The position numbers and the translations under genes were made by a program. A stretch of DNA of 8,500 nt. Origin: SIG440 sp045587485 (GTDB taxonomy: Bacteria; Bacillota; Clostridia; Monoglobales; Monoglobaceae). How positions within the stretch are numbered: position 1 is the stretch's first letter; every line of letters begins with the position of its first letter. The notes under the pieces are model-generated. The model ran no database searches and was not told the DNA's origin. It saw only the letters and a program-made list of their open reading frames with translations. The stretch spans positions 1 through 8,500 of the forward strand of contig JAZNCI010000016.1 in assembly GCA_045587485.1 (NCBI GenBank), read 5' to 3'. Positions 1 through 6,949 of the stretch are shown here, in pieces.

Positions 1-28
1 AAAATAATTACAAGGAGCGTGATTTAAA

Positions 29-1660
29 ATGAGAGTAAAAGAAGTTAAAAAGATTCCTGCAACAAGAAATTTCCTTGAAAAAGACAGAAAGGCAATACTG
101 AATGTTGGTGCATACTGCCGTGTCAGTACCGATACCGAGGAGCAGCAAGGTAGTTACAATTCACAGGTAACTCACTATACAGAAAAGATAAAAAGCACTC
201 CCGGCTGGAGATTTGTAAAAGTATACGGCGATGAAGGCATAAGCGGAACTAACGCAGATAACCGTCCCGGCTTTCAGGAAATGATGCAAGACTGTAAAAA
301 CGGAAAACTCGATCTCATCATAACCAAATCCATATCAAGATTCTCACGAAATGTTACGGTCACACTTGAGGTCGCAAGAAAACTGAGAGATAAGGGTATA
401 GGAATATTCTTTGAAAAAGAAAACCTAAACACCTTGCATTACACCTCGGAAAGCCTACTTGCAATATTCAGTTCGCTTGCACAGGCCGAAAGTGAATCGA
501 TGAGTGAGAACATAAAGATGGGCAGAGAATACAGATACAAAAATGGTGGATGTTGCTATAACATGGGAAAGGTGTTTGGATTCAATCAGGACAGCGATGG
601 CATCGTAACAATTAACGAGGAACAAGCGGTGACAGTGAGACTTATGTATGAGAGCTACTTAAACGGAATGAGCGTGGGCGGAATCATAAAGGACTTGCGA
701 GAAAAGAAAATCCCAAGTCCTACAGGAAAGGAAGAATGGAGTCCCGGAACCGTTGAAAGAATTCTTTCAAGTGAGAAATACAAGGGAGACTTCCTTGCCC
801 GAAAGACCTTCACAGTCGATCCAATATCAAAGAAGAAAAAGAAAAACACAGGTCAGGTTACACAATATCTTATCACAAATCATCATCCTGCAATCATAGA
901 ACCTGAAATGTTTGATATGGTACAAAGCGAAATGGCTCGAAGGGGTTGTATCAAAAAGTACGATAAGAAGAAACACTATGGAAAATATAGTGGAAAATTC
1001 CCATTCAACAACCTAATCATATGCGGTGACTGCGGAGCGAAATACAGGCGAACTATGTGGGTAGAGAAAAATGGTGACAAGAAGTATGTGTGGCGATGTG
1101 TAAACCGCATACAAGACGGAAAAAACTACTGCAGACGCTCAGTCACCATAAATGACACATACCTGACCAAAAAGACCGTAGAAGCCATTAACATCATCTA
1201 CAAAAGCAGGTCGAGGGTAAAGGACATTTTGAAGTGCTCAATAGCATCCCTTATGGGTGATACCGAACAGCCTATGATAACAAAAAATACGGCAAGGCTC
1301 GAAGAACTTTCCGACCTTATGCGAGATGCCATATTCAAAAATGCCACAGGCGAAATGACACCCAAGGAGCTTGAGAAAATCTGCTATGAGGTAAAGACAG
1401 AATCAGAAAAACTTCGGAAAGAAAACGAAGAACATGAAATGACAAGGAAAATGAAATCGGCAGAATCATCAAAGCTAAAACAAATCTTCAAAGCGATAGA
1501 TGAAATGGCTGAAGAACTGACCGAAATCGATAATACCCTTGTCCGTAACATTATAGAAAAAATGGAGGTGATCGCAAAAGACAAGTTGACAATCTGGTTC
1601 ATAGGTGACATAGCCTACGAGATAGAAATACCCGAATTAAAAGTCCAAGAAAAATATTAA
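29..1660 (+). CDS. Large serine recombinase (TnpX/resolvase-type integrase), intact
   Basis: This enzyme would cut and rejoin DNA at specific attachment sites, integrating or excising a mobile element through a covalent 5'-phosphoserine link. The N-terminal resolvase domain (about residues 25-165) shows YCRVSTD with the nucleophile Ser33, the GDEGISG motif near 67-73, the KSISRFSRN segment at 100-108 and the AQAESES helix start at 151-157. A recombinase domain follows (about 175-300). Next is a zinc ribbon with Cys332, Cys335, Cys357 and Cys368, then a charged coiled-coil-like C-terminus (about 420-500). The length of 543 aa is normal for the large serine recombinase class. An AAGGAG at 12-17 precedes the ATG by 11 bases. 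No frameshift or missing catalytic residue is visible, so it may be active. No cargo gene is in view. Such genes usually sit at one end of an integrative element, so the element would extend to the left. The family call is firm; the element type is not determined. Confidence 0.95.
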   Translation: MRVKEVKKIPATRNFLEKDRKAILNVGAYCRVSTDTEEQQGSYNSQVTHYTEKIKSTPGWRFVKVYGDEGISGTNADNRPGFQEMMQDCKNGKLDLIITKSISRFSRNVTVTLEVARKLRDKGIGIFFEKENLNTLHYTSESLLAIFSSLAQAESESMSENIKMGREYRYKNGGCCYNMGKVFGFNQDSDGIVTINEEQAVTVRLMYESYLNGMSVGGIIKDLREKKIPSPTGKEEWSPGTVERILSSEKYKGDFLARKTFTVDPISKKKKKNTGQVTQYLITNHHPAIIEPEMFDMVQSEMARRGCIKKYDKKKHYGKYSGKFPFNNLIICGDCGAKYRRTMWVEKNGDKKYVWRCVNRIQDGKNYCRRSVTINDTYLTKKTVEAINIIYKSRSRVKDILKCSIASLMGDTEQPMITKNTARLEELSDLMRDAIFKNATGEMTPKELEKICYEVKTESEKLRKENEEHEMTRKMKSAESSKLKQIFKAIDEMAEELTEIDNTLVRNIIEKMEVIAKDKLTIWFIGDIAYEIEIPELKVQEKY

Positions 1661-1691
1661 AAAGGACTTGTAAAAAGTTAAGAAATGTGTT

Positions 1692-1721
1692 AGAATAAAT
1701 CCTGTAAAAAGGATTTATTCT
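1692..1721. repeat. 11-bp perfect inverted repeat downstream of the recombinase
   Basis: AGAATAAATCC (1692-1702) and its exact complement GGATTTATTCT (1711-1721) flank an 8-base loop. It begins 31 bases after the recombinase stop. Only a weak T-rich stretch follows (GTCTTTGG), so it is a mediocre terminator. It could equally be a mRNA 3' stabilising hairpin or part of a recombinase attachment region. The structure is directly visible; the role is inference. Confidence 0.6.
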
Positions 1722-1810
1722 GTCTTTGGAATTGATTAGGACAAAAGTCTGGAAACCCGCTTAAAATAAGGGCAAAATCAATGCGACAGTAAAATTATAT
1801 CGTACTTACA

Positions 1811-1850
1811 GAAAAAAAGACATTATTCTTCCGAATAATGTCTTTTTTTC
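1811..1850. terminator. Bidirectional intrinsic terminator, 18-bp stem
   Basis: A perfect 18-bp stem (1811-1828 with 1833-1850) closes a TTCC loop. Each strand ends in a run of seven T after the central stem, so it can stop transcription from either side. It lies between the + strand recombinase and the - strand transporter, where a two-way terminator is expected. The T run on each strand pairs with the A run of the other arm, as in many AT-rich Firmicutes terminators. Confidence 0.85.
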
Positions 1851-1952
1851 AGCTAAATTCGCCTGACGGCGAGCTAAATGTGCTAACGCACGCTAAATTA
1901 CTTGGTAGCTAAATTGACCTTCGGTCAGCTATAAGGCGAATTTAATTTAGCT
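1851..1952. repeat. Multi-hairpin intergenic repeat with constant GCTAAAT linkers
   Basis: The linker (A)GCTAAAT occurs at 1851-1858, 1872-1879, 1892-1898 and 1907-1914, with a diverged copy (AGCTATAA) at 1927-1934. Between the linkers are short hairpins of different sequence: CGCC/GGCG with loop TGAC (1860-1871), GTGC/GCAC with loop TAAC (1880-1891), a weak TAC/GTA (1899-1907) and TGACC/GGTCA with loop TTC (1915-1927). The outer ends are inverted: AGCTAAAT at 1851-1858 pairs with ATTTAGCT at 1945-1952, and TCGCC at 1859-1863 with GGCGA at 1935-1939. The whole could fold as a long stem carrying side hairpins. No coding capacity is seen. It resembles REP- or MITE-like intergenic elements, but I cannot name a family. 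It directly abuts the 18-bp terminator. Confidence 0.8.
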
Positions 1953-2024
1953 GTTTTGAAAATTTTATTTCACAAGGTACGCTTGCGTTATATATCGTTC
2001 TGCTTTTTGTTGTAATATATGAAA

Positions 2025-2052
2025 AAACGGGAAGAAATGAATCTTCCCGTTT
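2025..2052 (-). terminator. Intrinsic terminator of the phosphate cotransporter gene
   Basis: A perfect 11-bp stem pairs AAACGGGAAGA (2025-2035) with TCTTCCCGTTT (2042-2052) around a 6-base loop. Read on the - strand it is followed by a T run (complement of the A run at 2022-2027). It begins 10 bases after the stop codon of the - strand gene. From 1953 to 2021 I see only AT-rich sequence and a small ACGC-TT-GCGT palindrome at 1979-1988. Confidence 0.85.
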
Positions 2053-2062
2053 AATAATTGAC

Positions 2063-3823
2063 TTAAATTGCGTATTTTTCTTTGTAGAACTTGTACAATT
2101 CCTCAAATGTTTGGTTAGGATTTTCTTTTATATTTTTCAGATATTCGTGGGTTTCAAAGGAATCGTGAGAAATTTCTATAAGGCAAACAGCGATATTTGA
2201 GCAATGATCAGCAACTCTTTCGTAGTTGGTAAGAAGGTCCGAAAGGATAAAGCCCAGCTCCATTGTGCAGTCGCCCTGCCTGAGACGTGAAATATGATTG
2301 CTCTTGATTTTACGCTTAAGACGGTCAATTACCTGCTCAAGTGGTTCTACATTTGCAGCCACAGACAAATCTTCATTAATAAGTGCGTTGGTTGCAAGTT
2401 CCAGAACCTCAAGAGACGCACCGGTAATAATTTTAATATCCTTTTGTGCCTGTTGTGAGAAAGAAATTCCCTTTTCGTGCATTTCCTGAGCGACCTCGGC
2501 AATGTTTACTGCGTGGTCTGAAATTCTTTCGATATCGCCTATGCAGTGAAGCAGTTCGGTTACGACCTTGCTGTCTTTGGCGGACATATTGTTTGCTGCA
2601 ATTTTTACAAGATAGGTGCTGGTTTTATCCTCGTATTTGTCAACCAGTTTTTCAAGATCCATAATTTCATTAAATTTTTCGGGGCTGTAATTTGACATAA
2701 GCTCGGTGGCCATCTTAAAGGAATCTGCCGCTATTTTTGACATATCGCAAACAAGTTCACGGCATTTTTCAACAGCAAATGCCGGAACATCCAGAAATCT
2801 TTCGTCAAGAGTGTCAAATACATCCGTCTGTTGCGACTTTTGAGTGCTCTTGATTGATTTAATAGCCAGTTTCTCAATAAGTGAGCAGAAGGGCATAAGA
2901 ATAATGGTTGATATTATATTAAACAGTGTATGTGAAATTGCAATAGTAAAAACAGTTGCTTGTGAATTCATAAATGGGTCTATAAAGTCTGTTGTATAGT
3001 AAATAAGATAGAACACAGATGTTACAATAATTACGCCCAGCATTTTTATATAGAGGCATGAGATTGCAACACGTTTTGATTCGGTATTACCGCTGATGGA
3101 TGATATAATTGGGGTGATTGTTGTACCGATATTCATACCCAAAAGCACTGGAAGAGCAGTTGAATGCGGAATGACGCAGGAAAGCGCCAACGCCTGAAGT
3201 ATACCGACAGATGCAGATGAACTCTGAATAATGGCGGTAAACAAGGTTCCCACAACTATACCCATAATGGGGTTGGAGAACATAGTAAGCGTGTTGGTGA
3301 AGGTTTCGTTTTCTCTGAGCCCTTCAACAGCTCCGCTCATTGATTCCATACCGAACATAAGAACTGCAAAGCCAAGAAGAATAGTTCCAATGTTCTTTTT
3401 TGAATCTGCCTTTGACATCATTGTCATTACAACACCGATTGCGGCAAGGACAGGAGTAAATGATTCGGGCTTAAGAAGTTTCAGAAGGGTAGTGGAGCCT
3501 TCGATGCCTGTTAAACTAAGCAGCCAAGAGGTGACAGTCGTACCGATATTGGCGCCCATAATAATACTGATAGTCTGACCAAGGGTCATAATGCCTGAGT
3601 TAACAAAACCAACAAGCATAACCGTTGTTGCAGACGAGCTTTGAATTACGGAAGTAACTATAAAGCCGAGGAGAAAGCCGAGAATTCTGGTTGAAGTAAG
3701 TTTTGCTAGAATTAATTCCAGCTTTCCGCCGGCAAGTTTTTTAAGTCCGTCTCCCATAATATCCATTCCGTAAAGGAAGAGTGCAAGACCTCCTATGAGT
3801 GCCAAGATTGAAAAAATATCCAT
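2063..3823 (-). CDS. Na+/phosphate cotransporter family protein with PhoU-like C-terminus
   Basis: This is an inner-membrane protein of the NptA/PNaS type, expected to move inorganic phosphate with sodium. The 586-aa product has a duplicated membrane core. Each half carries the signature QSSSA (61-65 and 200-204) followed by a glycine-rich NIGTT segment (GANIGTT 90-96, GMNIGTT 229-235). Hydrophobic helices fill residues 1-320, including the N-terminal helix with GGLALFLYGM. The rest (about 350-586) is soluble and helical with the PhoU-like pattern of paired acidic helices and a DHAVNIAE/DHCSNIAV type motif in each half, so it may sense or gate transport. An upstream in-frame ATG at 3863-3865 would add 14 residues, but GAAAGGGG lies just ahead of the ATG at 3821-3823, which I take as the start. 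The gene stands alone, divergent from the peptidase operon. Function in phosphate uptake or export, or as a regulator, is family-based inference. Confidence 0.92.
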   Translation of the reverse strand: MDIFSILALIGGLALFLYGMDIMGDGLKKLAGGKLELILAKLTSTRILGFLLGFIVTSVIQSSSATTVMLVGFVNSGIMTLGQTISIIMGANIGTTVTSWLLSLTGIEGSTTLLKLLKPESFTPVLAAIGVVMTMMSKADSKKNIGTILLGFAVLMFGMESMSGAVEGLRENETFTNTLTMFSNPIMGIVVGTLFTAIIQSSSASVGILQALALSCVIPHSTALPVLLGMNIGTTITPIISSISGNTESKRVAISCLYIKMLGVIIVTSVFYLIYYTTDFIDPFMNSQATVFTIAISHTLFNIISTIILMPFCSLIEKLAIKSIKSTQKSQQTDVFDTLDERFLDVPAFAVEKCRELVCDMSKIAADSFKMATELMSNYSPEKFNEIMDLEKLVDKYEDKTSTYLVKIAANNMSAKDSKVVTELLHCIGDIERISDHAVNIAEVAQEMHEKGISFSQQAQKDIKIITGASLEVLELATNALINEDLSVAANVEPLEQVIDRLKRKIKSNHISRLRQGDCTMELGFILSDLLTNYERVADHCSNIAVCLIEISHDSFETHEYLKNIKENPNQTFEELYKFYKEKYAI

Positions 3824-3829
3824 AAATAT

Positions 3830-3837
3830 CCCCTTTC
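3830..3837 (-). promoter_or_regulatory. Ribosome binding site fixing the cotransporter start
   Basis: On the - strand GAAAGGGG sits 6 bases before the ATG at 3823, whereas no comparable site precedes the upstream in-frame ATG at 3865. This favours the shorter protein beginning MDIFSILAL. Confidence 0.75.
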
Positions 3838-3863
3838 GTTTGTAGCCAATTTTCACCAAATAC

Positions 3864-3892
3864 AATATACAATAAAAAATAAAAAAAGTAAA
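3864..3892 (-). promoter_or_regulatory. Probable sigma-A promoter of the phosphate cotransporter
   Basis: On the - strand TTTACT (3887-3892) and TATATT (3864-3869) are spaced by 17 bases, within a very AT-rich tract. The match is moderate and AT-rich DNA gives chance hits, so alternatives nearby are possible. No PhoP box was recognised. Confidence 0.5.
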
Positions 3893-3947
3893 GTGTTTTA
3901 TAAAAATATTTTCTGCAAAATATATATTAGTATAACGTTACTTTATC

Positions 3948-3976
3948 TTGACGTAAAAAAACTAATGGAGTATAAT
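3948..3976 (+). promoter_or_regulatory. Sigma-A promoter of the M42 peptidase operon
   Basis: TTGACG (3948-3953) and a perfect TATAAT (3971-3976) are separated by 17 bases. Transcription would start near 3983, giving a leader of only about 20 bases. No operator-like inverted repeat overlaps it except the short palindrome TAACGTTA at 3933-3940, just upstream of the -35. This suggests strong, largely constitutive expression. Confidence 0.85.
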
Positions 3977-3991
3977 AAATGCATCAATAAA

Positions 3992-3997
3992 AAAGGA
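3992..3997 (+). promoter_or_regulatory. Ribosome binding site fixing the first M42 start
   Basis: AAAGGA is 8 bases from the ATG at 4006 but only 2 bases from the in-frame ATG at 4000. The second spacing is too tight, so the start at 4006 (protein begins MNNIIKTTKELL) is preferred. Confidence 0.7.
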
Positions 3998-4005
3998 TAA
4001 TGCTT

Positions 4006-5037
4006 ATGAATAATATTATAAAAACAACAAAAGAACTGCTGGCTATATCGGGAATTTCCGGCTATGAAGGTAATTTTGCGGAATATGTCTGCAAAAAACT
4101 GAAAAAATTCTGCCCTGATGCAAGAGTGACAAAAGCAAATTGTGTTTTGGGTACAATGCCGTCAAAAAACACTGATGCACCGATGATTATGCTTGAGGCG
4201 CACCTTGACCGAATTGGTCTGATTGTGTCTGGGGTTGATGAAAATGGTTTTATATCTTTCAAAACTCTGGGCGGAGTGGATGAGCGGATTCTCCCTGCGT
4301 GCGAGGTACGTATATTGGGAAAGAAAGAAGTTTTTGGTGTCATAGGCGCAAAGCCTCCGCATCTTATGTCCAAGACAGAAGAGGATGAAGGTCTAAAAAT
4401 CGAAGATATGCTTATTGATACCGGTCTTGGCACAAAGGCGTGTGATGTGATTTCGGTGGGTGACCCGATTATGCTTGAGTCGGATTTTTTTGAATTGATG
4501 GACAGCAGAATTTCGTCTCCAGCCCTTGATAACAGATTGTCTATGGCGGCTGTTTTCGAAATTCTGGAGCGGTTAAAGGACAAAGAACTTCCGTATAACG
4601 TGTGTGTTGCCTTTGCCTCGGGTGAGGAGTTGGGGTTGCAGGGCGCTTATACCGTGGTTGACCAATGTCAGCCTGACCTTGCGATTGTTATAGATGTGAC
4701 ATATGGCTCAACCCCTGATGCCTGTGGATGCGAAACCTTTCCTTTGGGCAGCGGCGCGGCAATCTGCCGTGGACCAAATGTTCATTATGAAATGACAAAA
4801 CAAGTGATGAAGATTGCTAAGGAAAAAGAGATACCATACGAAATAGAAGTTGCCCCCCGAAGCACAGGCACAAACGCCTGGGCAATACAGACATCGGGCA
4901 GCGGAGTTCCATGCATTGTGCTTTCTATTCCTTTAAGGTATATGCACACTACTGTTGAAACGGCAGATTTAAATGATGCCGCAAGTGTATGCCGATTGAT
5001 TTGTGAAATAATTTGCGGAGGTGAGGTCGTTGCTTAA
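4006..5037 (+). CDS. M42-family metallo-aminopeptidase, paralogue 1
   Basis: A cytosolic dinuclear-metal aminopeptidase of the FrvX/YsdC/TET group, which trims N-terminal residues from oligopeptides. All expected metal and catalytic positions are present (343-aa numbering): His66 in EAHLDRIG, Asp175 in ALDNR, the Glu207-Glu208 pair in SGEELG, Asp230 in VIDVT and His314 in PLRYMHT. The PDZ-like dimerisation insert lies between the His66 and Asp175 regions, as in the family. The motif HLDRIG has Arg where HMDEIG is more usual. Length is typical (about 340-360 aa). It is the first gene of the operon, just after a strong promoter, and its end overlaps the next gene by 8 bases. Substrate preference cannot be read from the sequence. 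A sugar-hydrolase (CelM) label sometimes attached to this family is unlikely to be its true activity. Confidence 0.93.
   Translation: MNNIIKTTKELLAISGISGYEGNFAEYVCKKLKKFCPDARVTKANCVLGTMPSKNTDAPMIMLEAHLDRIGLIVSGVDENGFISFKTLGGVDERILPACEVRILGKKEVFGVIGAKPPHLMSKTEEDEGLKIEDMLIDTGLGTKACDVISVGDPIMLESDFFELMDSRISSPALDNRLSMAAVFEILERLKDKELPYNVCVAFASGEELGLQGAYTVVDQCQPDLAIVIDVTYGSTPDACGCETFPLGSGAAICRGPNVHYEMTKQVMKIAKEKEIPYEIEVAPRSTGTNAWAIQTSGSGVPCIVLSIPLRYMHTTVETADLNDAASVCRLICEIICGGEVVA
5017..5023 (+). promoter_or_regulatory. Strong ribosome binding site that selects a TTG start
   Basis: GGAGGTG sits inside the 3' end of the upstream gene. It is 6 bases before TTG at 5030. The alternative GTG at 5021 overlaps this site and has no ribosome binding site of its own. 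The resulting protein begins (M)LKKLTEAFGVSGYE, the typical M42 N-terminus. Confidence 0.8.
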
Positions 5038-6043
5038 AAAATTGACAGAGGCCTTTGGGGTTTCGGGCTATGAAATAGAGGTCAGCAATATTATAATAAA
5101 TGAACTTAAAAACTGCGACGTTGATATATCAGTTGACAGTATGGGCAATGTGCTGGCGTTCAAGCTGGCAGATGAAAACCCTGACGCAAAGACTATTTTG
5201 CTTTCCGCACATATGGATGAGGTTGGCTTTATCGTTACTGATATTACTGATGATGGTTATATCAAATTTGCGTCGGTTGGAGGGATAGATTCCCGCATTC
5301 TCATATCAAAAAGAGTGTGCGTAAACGGAAAACCTGGCGTTATAGGATTAAGACCAATACATCTTACAACCAAGGATGAACGTAAAAAAACACCGAGCCA
5401 AGACGACCTGTTTGTAGATATCGGGGCAAAAACCAAGGCACAGGCAAAGACGGTTGTTGAAAAGGGCGATTATTTTGGATTTGACAGCAAATATGTGGAG
5501 TTTGGCAACCAGATAAAGGCAAAGGCGCTTGATGATAGACTTGGTTGTGCAATTATACTTGAAATTCTTAAAAAAGAATGGAATGTAAATCTGGTATGTG
5601 CCTTTACTGTTCAGGAGGAGGTTGGTCTTCGTGGCTCATCGGTTGCGTCAAAGAACATCAAGCCTGATTATGCCATAGTGATAGAGGGTACAACCTGCAA
5701 CGATATGACGGGTATTCCTGAAAATCTCAGGGTAACAAAATTGGGTGATGGGGCGGCAATTTCGATACTTGACTCTGCAAGCAAGGCTGACAAAGAATTG
5801 GTTAATTTACTGATTTCAGCAGCGGAGTCGCGAAACATTCCCTGGCAGTTCAAGGCATCGACTACAGGCGGTAATGATGCGGGGTCTATCTATCTTACAG
5901 ATGGCGGAATTAAAACTGCTTCGATTTCGGTGCCGTGCAGATATATTCATTCACCTGTTTGTGTTATGAACAAGGCTGATTTTGAGTCTTGCCAAAGAAT
6001 AATAGAAGGCTTTCTTGTGGATTGCGGAAAGGATGACTTATGA
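5030..6043 (+). CDS. M42-family metallo-aminopeptidase, paralogue 2
   Basis: A second complete M42 aminopeptidase, 337 aa from the TTG start. Ligand positions are all filled: His61 in SAHMDEVG, Asp168 in ALDDR, Glu196-Glu197 in QEEVGLRG, Glu219 in VIEGTT and His307 in CRYIHS. The fourth ligand is Glu here and Asp in paralogue 1. Both occur in the family. The PDZ-like insert with RPIHL and DLFVDIGA is intact. It overlaps the upstream stop by 8 bases (5030-5037) and the downstream start by 4 bases (ATGA at 6040-6043), so translation is probably coupled across three genes. M42 enzymes form 12-subunit tetrahedral particles, and co-expressed paralogues can mix. A hetero-oligomer with the neighbouring paralogues is therefore plausible but not shown. 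Confidence 0.93.
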   Translation: MLKKLTEAFGVSGYEIEVSNIIINELKNCDVDISVDSMGNVLAFKLADENPDAKTILLSAHMDEVGFIVTDITDDGYIKFASVGGIDSRILISKRVCVNGKPGVIGLRPIHLTTKDERKKTPSQDDLFVDIGAKTKAQAKTVVEKGDYFGFDSKYVEFGNQIKAKALDDRLGCAIILEILKKEWNVNLVCAFTVQEEVGLRGSSVASKNIKPDYAIVIEGTTCNDMTGIPENLRVTKLGDGAAISILDSASKADKELVNLLISAAESRNIPWQFKASTTGGNDAGSIYLTDGGIKTASISVPCRYIHSPVCVMNKADFESCQRIIEGFLVDCGKDDL

Positions 6044-6924
6044 TAAAAGAAATTTTTGAAACTTTCTCACCCTCGGGAAATGAAGAGCGTATCAGAAAAC
6101 TGTTGAAACAAAAACTCTGTGGTAAATTTGACAGAGTAGAAACAGACAACCTTGGCAACCTGATGGCTGTTTCGGGGAATGGCGGGATTTGTATTGAATG
6201 TGGTATGGACACCACCGGCGTTATGGTTGTTTCAAAAACTGACACACGGGCATATTTTGCGTCGGTTGGCGCTGCGAAGCCTGTTGACTTGGCGGACAGA
6301 AGGATAGCTTTTGAAAATGGCAGTACAGGAACGGTGAAATATGATGAAAAGCTTGATTTAAAGCTGGCAAAGATGTCGGATTTGTATATTGAAATGGATA
6401 CTGAAGATGTAAATATCGGCGATTTCGGAGCAGTGGTTTTGGGTTTTAATGAGGATGAGAGCGCATTCTCGGGATATGGATTAAAAAACCGTATTGGTCT
6501 GGCGGCGGTTTGCAGTGCTCTTGAATTGGCAGACGGGATAGAAGACATAACGATTTTATTTTCGGCACAAAAGCGACTTGGCGCAAGAGGTATCAGCGCA
6601 TTTTTCAGGGCGCATTGTTTTGACGCAGTGATAACTGTGGATGCTTGCAGTAATGAAGGTTGTGTGGTTATTGCCAAGGACGCAAGGGCTGTGGCATCAA
6701 TCGGCATCAGGTCAGAAATTGAAAACATCGTGAACGAAAAAAAACTGGATGCTGAAACAGCAGTCAGTGACGAAAATTTTTATCTTGAGCAGATTTTAGT
6801 ATCGGGCAACACAAACTGCGGTGCGGTGGGAATATCAGTTTTGTGTGAGGACAATGGTCCTCAAATAGTTAACAAAACAGATTTTGATACGGCGGTTAAA
6901 TTGTTGACGGCATTCTTGAATTAA
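6040..6924 (+). CDS. Catalytically dead M42 homologue (pseudoenzyme), paralogue 3
   Basis: This 294-aa protein aligns along its length with its two neighbours. The shared marks are DNLGNLMA near 36-43, MDTTGVMVV at 56-64, FASVG at 73-77, NRIGLAA at 150-156, GARGISAF at 181-188 and NKTDFD near the end. The active site is gone: the His of HMDEVG is Gly55, the Asp of ALDDR is Lys149, the Glu-Glu pair is Lys178-Arg179, and the C-terminal RYIHS segment is absent. Only Asp201 (in TVDACS) remains. It is shorter than the others because the PDZ-like insert and the C-terminal catalytic half are trimmed. The frame is open throughout and overlaps the upstream gene by ATGA, so it looks maintained rather than decaying. 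A structural or regulatory subunit of an M42 complex is the natural inference. A new binding role is possible. It has many Cys residues, including CIEC at 51-54. Confidence 0.85.
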   Translation: MIKEIFETFSPSGNEERIRKLLKQKLCGKFDRVETDNLGNLMAVSGNGGICIECGMDTTGVMVVSKTDTRAYFASVGAAKPVDLADRRIAFENGSTGTVKYDEKLDLKLAKMSDLYIEMDTEDVNIGDFGAVVLGFNEDESAFSGYGLKNRIGLAAVCSALELADGIEDITILFSAQKRLGARGISAFFRAHCFDAVITVDACSNEGCVVIAKDARAVASIGIRSEIENIVNEKKLDAETAVSDENFYLEQILVSGNTNCGAVGISVLCEDNGPQIVNKTDFDTAVKLLTAFLN

Positions 6925-6949
6925 TAATATGAATGTGGGGTTGATGTAT

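Noticed and set aside
1851..1952. CRISPR-like repeat array
   Set aside because: The repeated linker is only 7-8 bases, the spacers are 7-13 bases and self-complementary, and no cas gene is present, so this is a hairpin array and not CRISPR.
4062..4583. 173-codon open frame on the - strand
   Set aside because: It is antisense to the M42 paralogue 1 catalytic region, with no motif or credible start signal.
5964..6728. Long 254-codon open frame on the - strand
   Set aside because: It is antisense to the well-supported M42 paralogue 3, is low in complexity (Ser/Ile/Pro-rich) and has no family resemblance. It looks like a shadow frame.
6040..6924. Treating the third M42 gene as a decaying pseudogene
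   Set aside because: The frame is uninterrupted, overlaps its neighbour by ATGA and keeps scaffold motifs. A maintained pseudoenzyme fits better.
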